Source of the DNA: Epiperipatus broadwayi
Lineage: Eukaryota; Onychophora; Udeonychophora; Euonychophora; Peripatidae
Length of the DNA: 64,000 bases
NCBI GenBank assembly: GCA_028023455.1
Contig: JAQFVV010012395.1
Coordinates: 5,394,001-5,458,000 of the forward strand
Direction: 5' to 3'
Below are positions 57,426 through 64,000 of the stretch, piece after piece (positions within the stretch are counted from its first letter, which is position 1; each line of letters begins with the position of its first letter). The notes under the pieces were generated by a model. The model did not search any database. It had not been told where the DNA came from and was given only the letters and a program-made list of their open reading frames with translations. Made by a program: the position numbers and the translations under genes.

Positions 57426-58369
57426 ATAATATATAGATGTTTACATATTGACATATTTGAAAATTACAATGTGATAGCTTTTTTTTTTATATTAATTAAA
57501 CCCAGAAAGCCAAATTTATATTTATGGCATATTCAGCAGACCTTAATTTCATTTTAATTGTTATTAATAAATTGATATTTTATTGTTAAAATTATTCCAG
57601 TGTATTTATTTAATCCTACATAGTTTTAGAATATTATATGTTTTTCACAGTAACAATTATAGAGCTTTTTTTCACTGGGCTGGATTCATGCATAATGGTC
57701 TGTTACATAAAAGGGGTTTTTATTTAGTATTTATGGACATGTGGATGATGATTATCCTGGTTGGTACAAAAGGGATATCTTTTAAAGTCCATGTACTACA
57801 TTTTACTTAATTTATTATTTCTTTAGAAATGTAGTTTATAGTTGGCCAGTACATTAATGGTGCTAAGTGGCTAGAGCATTGATGATGATCAACCTGTTTT
57901 AGTATCCAAGCACTATTGTTTTTATTGTTAAATTCTGATGAATTACCACTTAAGTTTGTCCATCCAAATTATTGCTTAAATAATCTGCCCAAGCTGGCAA
58001 GGTCTAAATAATTAACCTGGTCTATAATGGACCACATTTCAAATCCAGGCACAAGATTAACTGTTAATATTATGTATTTTTGATCATTCATGATGATGAA
58101 TGATTATTACTTTTGTTTAATGCTGGTGAACTTATACTTGGTTCTGTGTTGATCTCTCATGCTCATTTATTTTAAAAATTCTGTAGTAACTGGGGTTGAT
58201 GATGATGATTTTCCATCACCCCAAATTCACCCCATGGCTTCATACTGTTACAATATATTTATATATATTGTTGTTAAAAGTAGGTTGGCTTGACATCAGT
58301 TTGAGATTGTTAATTGTATATATTGGATTGTCTAAGTGTTGACTGGTTTTTAATGATATATATATAAAA
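57426..58369. other. Intergenic; possible SINE relics
   Basis: A/T-rich, with tRNA-promoter-like GTGGCTAGAGC near 57868 and CAAATCCAGGC near 58038. Frames at 57375-57557 and 57583-57810 have no recognisable domain. Confidence 0.4.
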
Positions 58370-58500
58370 CCCAGTGGATGACTTGTGTGATCAAGTCGAA
58401 ACATTGGTATATCAATATTTAAATTTTTTAACATGGATGAACCTGCAAAATATGTCTTTTATATATGCAACCCATGAAAATCTTCATATCAACATATATT
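58370..58500 (+). repeat. Single copy of the Penelope-type repeat
   Basis: CCCAGTGGATGACTTGTG, a stem GACTTG...CAAGTC (one loop base differs from 5724-5750), CGAAA and GGTATATC, then AACATGGATGAACC and CTTTTATATATGCAACCCAT. It matches one arm of the palindrome at 5600-5802 with its outer extension. Confidence 0.6.
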
Positions 58501-58599
58501 TAAAAGACATTAGAAATATATTTTGCTATGGGTATATAAACCAATATGTGAAATATAGTTATGGCCATATATAGAATATGTTAGTCCAATATTTTGCTT

Positions 58600-60450
58600 A
58601 TTTTATATTTTGCAATACTGTTTTTAACTTCTTCTGCAGAAAAGTTTCACTTTTCAAATACTTCAACACCATGTCTAATTGTAGCTCTGTAATGTATTCT
58701 ATTCTCTATCATTTTCCAATGGAAACAATCTCCATTGCACTTCTTTAAAATATCTAAAAAATATTTTATTGATGCAAATAAATCTTTGCCACAAAAAATC
58801 ATGCTCAAGTTTATTGTGATTTTACAATAATAGACTCTATCATATTGCATCTAGAAAAATGAAAAATCTGTATATTGATCTTATAATCTTTGCTATTATA
58901 TTTTTAGAATTTTATGGTTAGACCTTAAATAAAATTGTTCTAATGTCTTTATGTTACATCAATAGGGAATTCAAATCTCATTTCTTTGCAATAAAATGGA
59001 TAAAATATTCTATGTGCAACTGATTTAGTTGTAAAAGTTTTATCAATATGTTGAAATACTATCTCTTGTAACAAGTTAAAAGCAACATTATGTTGTAGAC
59101 TGTGACCATGTCAACATTCAAATCCATTTTTTCTATTTAAAAAAATCTATCAAGGTATTTAAATGGGTTCACATTCTCATGTTGTAAACCATACAAGTTT
59201 AAAAGTTGGCAAAAAATTATATTTTATCATTAAGTAATAAAGGATTCCAGTTTTTTGAATATGTTATTACTAAACCATGTTGCATTTAAACATTAGGTAT
59301 GTTCTGTATACTTTCTTCTGAACTGGAAAAAATAGCATGATCATCTACCAATCCAGAATCCAAGACAAGAAGCTTATCTTTTCTTCTGTGTTAATTGCTT
59401 TAAATCAGAGTCCTGCCTTTATCCTATGATTTCTGATTCATTAAGCCACTTCCAAGTAGTTCCAAAGATCATTGTCATAAAAATGGAAAGCAATATTAGG
59501 ACAATTACATATCCTTGTTTAAAACTAGTTTTTATTTCAATTGCTTTGGAAGATGTATATGAATAAACTTTGGCGGATGAACATCTAATTTCAAAAGTGC
59601 CATATATCTGTTTAATTAAATGAATTAAACGCCTTGATCAAATTAATATGTAAAGCATTCTATTACTTTCTTGTATCTTCTTGGCAACAAAAACAATACC
59701 TAAGGCAGGAGTCCCCAACCTTTTTGCACTTAAGAGCACATTCTATAATACGGGCCAGGTGGCGGTCACCATTTATTTTTTCAACCAGGTGGCGGGCACC
59801 ATTTATTTTTTCAACCAGATGGCGGGCACCATTTATTTTTTCAATGTAAATTTATAGTAAGATATTGTTAATAATACACATAATGTACAAAAAAATATTT
59901 ATTTCAAAAATAAAATTTTAACATATAATTAATGTTTATATTTTTACGCTGTAAAAGTATAGTATGCCCTACAATTTGATTACAATATAATACAATAATT
60001 TATAAGAAATTTTAAAAATTAAATTTATTTGTATCAGATAAATAATTTTTTATCATGTTCGTATAGCAGCGGGCACACGTAAAATGATCTGTGGGCACCA
60101 TAGTGCCCGCAGGCATAGGGTTGGGGACCCCTGACCTAAGGTATATTCACTGATTGCCTAAAACCAGTTAAATCTTTTGTAATCATCCTTTTATAAGTGA
60201 AAGCAACTTACAAAATCCTTGAAAATATATTCTAAATCAATATTAAATACATTCTATGATAATCTCTGCAATCTTATCTATTCCTTTTATTTCTAAAAAT
60301 TGGAACAGAAGAATACAGTAAATTAGTAATTTGTTTATAGATTTTATTAAGTTATTTTCTATTAAAGTCAAAACTGTACTAAAGTTCTAAAAAAAAAAAG
60401 ATTTTACAGTCCTCTTAATTTGTTTTGAAAAGTTATCTTTTCAAATTGTT
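58600..60450 (-). pseudogene. LINE reverse-transcriptase relic, split by a MITE
   Basis: Read right to left: NRCRDYHRMYLI with VAFTYKRMI (about 60300-60190), then FRQSVNI, interrupted by the element 59706-60133, then GIVFVAKKIQESNRML (about 59700-59650), SFKQGYVIVLILLSIFMTMI near 59525 (the KQG-C-x-LAP-x-LFSIF block), a degraded active-site region near 59340, and IKTLEQFYLRSNHKILKI near 58940. The order is that of a non-LTR reverse transcriptase from the fingers to the C-terminal region. Stops and shifts are many. It differs from both the RTE fragments and the 35640-40916 LINE. Confidence 0.65.
59706..60133. mobile_element. 428-bp non-autonomous hAT element
   Basis: The perfect 8-bp target duplication ACCTAAGG is at 59698-59705 and 60134-60141. 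The ends are CAGGAGTCCCCAACC and GGTTGGGGACCCCTG (one mismatch), of the CAGGGGTCCCCAAC form known for hAT transposons. Near the left end a 30-bp unit (GGTGGCGGGCACCATTTATT core) is repeated three times (59758-59843). GTGCCCGC near the right end is its inverse, so these are likely subterminal transposase-binding repeats. No transposase frame; the 71-codon frame at 59634-59849 is the tandem repeat. Confidence 0.9.
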
Positions 60451-60689
60451 GTTTATTTATTTGATATCATGTGATCACATTTTTTTATTCTTACACATTT
60501 TGTTAAAACAGTAGCAAATTTTTCTACACAATAGTGTTATCTAGTAAGTAGGCGCTGGATAGAGACTATAATGTAGAACCATCTAGTATCTAATGATTAC
60601 TGTAGCTTGCACTAGGTGACACTGTTGTATGGAAAAAATTGCTACATCTGTTTAATGTAGAATGTGATGTAATGTGATATTTGATATCA

Positions 60690-61560
60690 GCTCATAATCA
60701 TCATTATCATTATTTTCAATCATTATTAGACCTCTAAAAGATTAAAATCGATCCAAGTTTACTCCATAGCTTCTAATCTTCACATAAATTTAGAAAATGT
60801 CCTTATCTCAGCTATTCGTCTCATACAAAGTCTCTCTTCCCAAGTCTTTTGTAATCCACTGATCTATCTATATTTTTTACATCTTAATATCTAATATTTC
60901 ATTTTTTTAAATATATATTTCTCTGTGTGATTTGTGTTATTTTTTAGGTATCCAAATCTCAAATCTATACGAAACAGTACATTTATAAAACGCAAAATTA
61001 TTTCTATCAGAAATATTCCTTCAAATTTAATTCTATGATTAATTTTATTGGTTATATTTTCATTATATATAGTTAGATTAAAATATTCATGATACTTAAC
61101 TTTGTTTTCTAATTAGTTACAATTAATCAATCTTTATTTTATCTTTCTTTGAAATGCCATTAAAAATTATTTTTACCCCCCCCCCTAACAATGTACATCA
61201 CGAATTTTTGATTTCATCTGATAGTTTTTATAATATTTCCTAACATTCAGAATCCTTATTTGTGAAAACAACAGCATAACCTGCTAAATATTTAGTGATT
61301 TGGATAACCTCTACTTATTTTTATTAATTTTTATTTTAATCTACATAATACTTCCTATACGATTGCTTTAACACATTTTGTAAAAATGGAATCATCCTAT
61401 CAAATTTCTTTATTAGTATTATGCTTCACTGCTGAATGAACTTTTCATAATCTATAAACCCAATGGAAAATGTAAACACTTAGTCTTATTACTTTTCTGT
61501 AACTTGATCTACAAAGCCAAAATCCTTTAAATTCAGCTTTTTAAAAATTGGGTTGAGGAT
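60690..61560 (-). pseudogene. RTE-type LINE fragment
   Basis: On the minus strand FIDYEKF near 61470 is palm motif A. About 60990-61130 corresponds to the YLG region and the IN-x-KIK-like end seen at 63301-63525. The 3' untranslated region runs to TCATCATTATC-type repeats at about 60700. Heavily mutated. Confidence 0.5.
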
Positions 61561-61660
61561 CCTATAGATAAAATATAATGATGTTAATATATATATGAAA
61601 ATAGTTCAGTGCATATTGGTAGCTGAAAATTAAATAGAAATTATTCAAATTACCCTCTCA

Positions 61661-61763
61661 AACATTATGATATTTCAGCAGCGCCCTCTGTGAATGAATA
61701 TAAAGTCTGAAATTCATGCAGCCAACTCAAAAAGGTATGAGTTGGCTGAAATATCATAATGTT
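61661..61763. mobile_element. 103-bp MITE with 19-bp perfect TIRs
   Basis: AACATTATGATATTTCAGC (61661-61679) and its exact complement (61745-61763). Next to the left arm is AGCGCCCTCTG. An inner small repeat, GCCAACTC and GAGTTGGC, adds to the hairpin. It sits between two RTE fragments. Confidence 0.7.
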
Positions 61764-61789
61764 CGGGAGGAGGATTTGAATATATATAC

Positions 61790-62140
61790 AGTATATCATC
61801 ATCATTGTCAACCATTATCAATCCACTGCAGGATGAAGGTCTCTCCAAGTTCAATCCATCTTCTCCGATCTTTAGTTTCTCTTCTCCACATCACCCCTGC
61901 ACACTTTCTTTTATATATATTCTTTCTTAAATATGAATCTCATTAATGCATACTTCCAATCATTTGATACATTATTATCATACATGTATTTGGTATATGC
62001 TAACAATTTCTCTATTTCTTCACTTTCTTTTAAAATATTTATAATAACCACACCATTTTTGAAGCACTTCCCTTTCTTCATAGATTTAATTGCATGTTTT
62101 ACCTCTTAATTGAAAATAATTGGCATTTGAAAAAAGTTAT
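61790..62140 (-). pseudogene. RTE-type LINE fragment, 3' end and RT N-terminal block
   Basis: The minus strand near 62110-61950 reads VKHAIKSMKKGKCFKNGVVI, then INILKESEEIEKLLAYTKYM and NDWKYALM, the N-terminal reverse-transcriptase block of RTE elements (AIKSLKNGKAPG-like). Nearby 61800-61910 is instead the 3' end type with CACTGCAGGATGAAGG on the plus strand. The two parts are juxtaposed by deletion. Confidence 0.55.
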
Positions 62141-62474
62141 TATAATTGTAGGAATTATTTTTTTTGCTTCTTATTTACTATAAAGTTTTTTCGTAGGTTC
62201 TTCCTTGCATTTTCATCACATTATCCTCTTTTAAATAATAGTGTCATATTTTCCTCTTATAGTTGAAACTATTTATTTTCCAGTTGCAAGCTGTTTTGCA
62301 TTAGTGGAATGTTTGTTGTATTTCCACCTATCTTGTCAATTCAATTAAATTTCTGTATTTATCTTTAATTTGTTTTTAGGTATCGTTTAAAAAAATCCAA
62401 ATATATTATTATAAATAAATCATTTAAAAGTATTTTTTTATTCTTTATTTTTTTCATATATTGTCTTGTTTCAG

Positions 62475-62584
62475 TGCATTGTTAGCTGAGAGGTCAGCGC
62501 AGCTGCCTTGCAAGCAAGTAGTTGGTTGCAGGTGGTTGTTGCGGGTTCACCTCCCAGCCGATGCTATGACATATGAAAAAAAAA
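62475..62584 (+). mobile_element. Short tRNA-derived SINE
   Basis: A-box-like TTAGCTGAGAGGTCAG (from 62482), an expanded middle, B-box-like GCGGGTTCACCTCCCA (from 62541), then GATGCTATGACATATG and poly-A. This copy is the most tRNA-like of the three, but it lacks a mature tRNA 3' end, so it is a SINE rather than a tRNA gene. Confidence 0.7.
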
Positions 62585-62849
62585 TGTACTGATGAATTGG
62601 TAGTTTTTTGTATCAGCTATCTGTGTAATAAACTTTAATAGAGCTTCAGTTATTTTCATAGTGAATTTTTTAAGAGCTAAGCCATCATCAAATTCGTTTA
62701 TATATTATATTAAAATAATTTGCAAGTTCTGACTTAAGTTTGTTGGTTATTTGTAAAGTTATGGTATCAAATATTAATGTCATCTTTCTAAATAGCTTAT
62801 AACTCTAGCTTTGCATTAACACATATCCATAAATTAGCATTTTTTGAAT

Positions 62850-64000
62850 TGAATGTATCCATCATAATTTTAAGTCATTACGATGAATGTCTATCCAAGT
62901 TTAATTCAGTTTCTCCAATCCCTCTTCACATGGCACCAGCAAACTTTCTTACTTCATTTATTCATCTTACGTGTCCATTCTTTTTAAGTCTGCTACAATC
63001 CCTTAGGATCCAATTTAAAACTTCAACTGACCATTTACCATCTTTTCAAACAATATGTCAAAACCAATACCATTCAGTTTCTTTCAGTGATGTCACTGAT
63101 ACCTGTTTGATCTCTTATTAATGTATTTCATATTCAATCTCTTTATGTTATTACTAACAGGCACGTCTTCAAACTTCATTGTGTAGTCTGAAGTCACTTT
63201 ATTGCTCTCCTGTTAAATATCTAAGTCTCAGATTCACAAATAAGAACTCATAAAATACATGTATTTGAAATCTTTCTCATATTTGTTTTTAATATTATTT
63301 CTATGATAATACTCCTCTACATTTAATTTTATGATTAATTTGATCCAGTATGTGTTTATCTACATTAATAGCGTGACCCAAATATTTGTAGTTGTTAACT
63401 TCTTCTAATTCATAGTTACTAATTATTAGTTTCTTCTTCCAAGAAAATCCATTGAATATTTCCTTTTTTTTAGCATTTACCTTTAGTCCTACTTTTTTAT
63501 TTTCTTCTAACAATTCTTGCAACATTTCCTGAAGTTCTGAAGCATTACATAGATTCCATTCTTAAAATACATATTAAATGTTATATTTTAAATACAAGTA
63601 TATTTTATATACCTGGAGTCTAGATTAATATAGAGGATTTGAATACAGACTTCCAAGCTCCTTCAGCCATCCACTCTATCTCATATACACATGACCACTT
63701 AATGAAAATATAAACCAACTTTCCAAAATATTTATTTAGATACTTCCATGTCCATTTTCACTTTGGAGTTTTCTCACAAAAGAATTCATATTATACAGAT
63801 TATTTTTTCTGCAAATTCCACAAATCTGCATCTTTTTCCAGTTTTTTTCACCAAATCTAAATTCATTCACTATAATTTCATCTTTCACTCATTTTCCAAT
63901 TTTAGCATTAAAATCTTCCTAGACAGTTTTAAAATATTGTTTGATCTGATCAACAGCATTTTATACATGTATATAATAATCTTTTACTTTTTCATCAGAA
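62850..64000 (-). pseudogene. RTE-type LINE fragment, running off the window
   Basis: On the minus strand from the window edge: an endonuclease block DFNAKIGK near 63910 and NEFRFGEKN with NNLYNMNSF (63870-63780), typical of RTE endonucleases. A break with a SINE-like piece (63628-63700) follows, then a 74-codon frame 63301-63525 with EENKKVGLKVNAKKK and NNYKYLGHAINVDKHI (the YLG block after the palm), and a degraded 3' part to about 62850. The central palm with its catalytic residues is missing, so it is dead by deletion. Confidence 0.65.
63628..63700 (-). mobile_element. tRNA-like SINE head relic within the RTE fragment
   Basis: Minus-strand GTCTGTATTCAAATCCTC is B-box-like, and GAGATAGAGTGGATGGC is A-box-like upstream. 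It matches 33161-33235 in order and spacing. Confidence 0.45.

Noticed and set aside
59634-59849. 71-codon frame with repeated peptide
   Set aside because: It is the 30-bp subterminal repeat of the hAT MITE in frame; the first part belongs to the antisense of the LINE relic.

Overview
The window looks like AT-rich, repeat-dense intergenic DNA from an invertebrate animal. It has long A/T homopolymers, many (TA)n, (TAA)n and (GT)n tracts, tRNA-derived SINEs, several non-LTR retrotransposon lineages, LTR retrotransposons, a Penelope-like fragment and many TIR/MITE elements. Nothing resembles a bacterial operon, rRNA or CRISPR. I cannot name the species, and I found no host protein-coding gene that I can defend. 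Nearly all coding signal is transposon-derived and most of it is broken.

Layout. 1-5.8 kb: a relic repeat, a 105-bp SINE with target-site duplications, a short hairpin MITE, and a long palindrome of a Penelope-type repeat. 5.8-14.1 kb: one complete minus-strand LTR retrotransposon with unusually long LTRs (about 2.9-3.1 kb), each carrying three different tandem arrays (about 57, 87 and 71 bp). Its interior has a coiled-coil Gag-like ORF and a primer-binding site but no recognisable pol. 14.1-20.1 kb: MITEs, SINE relics and a 472-bp hAT-type element. 20.1-23.2 kb: RTE and other non-LTR retrotransposon wreckage, including two head-to-tail pieces of one LINE. 23.2-35.6 kb: MITE-family copies, an LTR-like promoter segment, a Gypsy integrase fragment and SINEs.

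35.6-40.9 kb: the best-preserved element, a Tx1/L1-like LINE. It has an intact zinc-knuckle ORF1 and an endonuclease/reverse-transcriptase ORF2 broken by two stops and two frameshifts, and it sits between (TAA)n microsatellites. 42.5-46.6 kb: a decayed mag-like Gypsy element. 51.0-57.4 kb: a second minus-strand LTR element with about 1.57-kb LTRs and a clear primer-binding site. One LTR is interrupted by a 964-bp TIR element, and the other LTR preserves the empty site. The interior holds a Gag-like relic and a 98-codon open Penelope-type GIY-YIG endonuclease fragment bounded by 30-bp inverted repeats. 58.4-64 kb: another Penelope-type repeat, a LINE relic split by a 428-bp hAT MITE with perfect 8-bp target duplications, a SINE, and several same-strand RTE fragments, one of which runs off the window end.

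The genes do not form a host pathway. They are nested, partly interdependent mobile elements: non-autonomous gag-only LTR elements, MITEs and SINEs that would need enzymes from elsewhere, beside decayed autonomous elements. The most unusual objects are the satellite-bearing LTR retrotransposon, the microsatellite-embedded LINE, and the Penelope-type pieces (open endonuclease fragment and palindromic hammerhead-like repeat). All identifications come from reading the sequence by eye; no database search was run.
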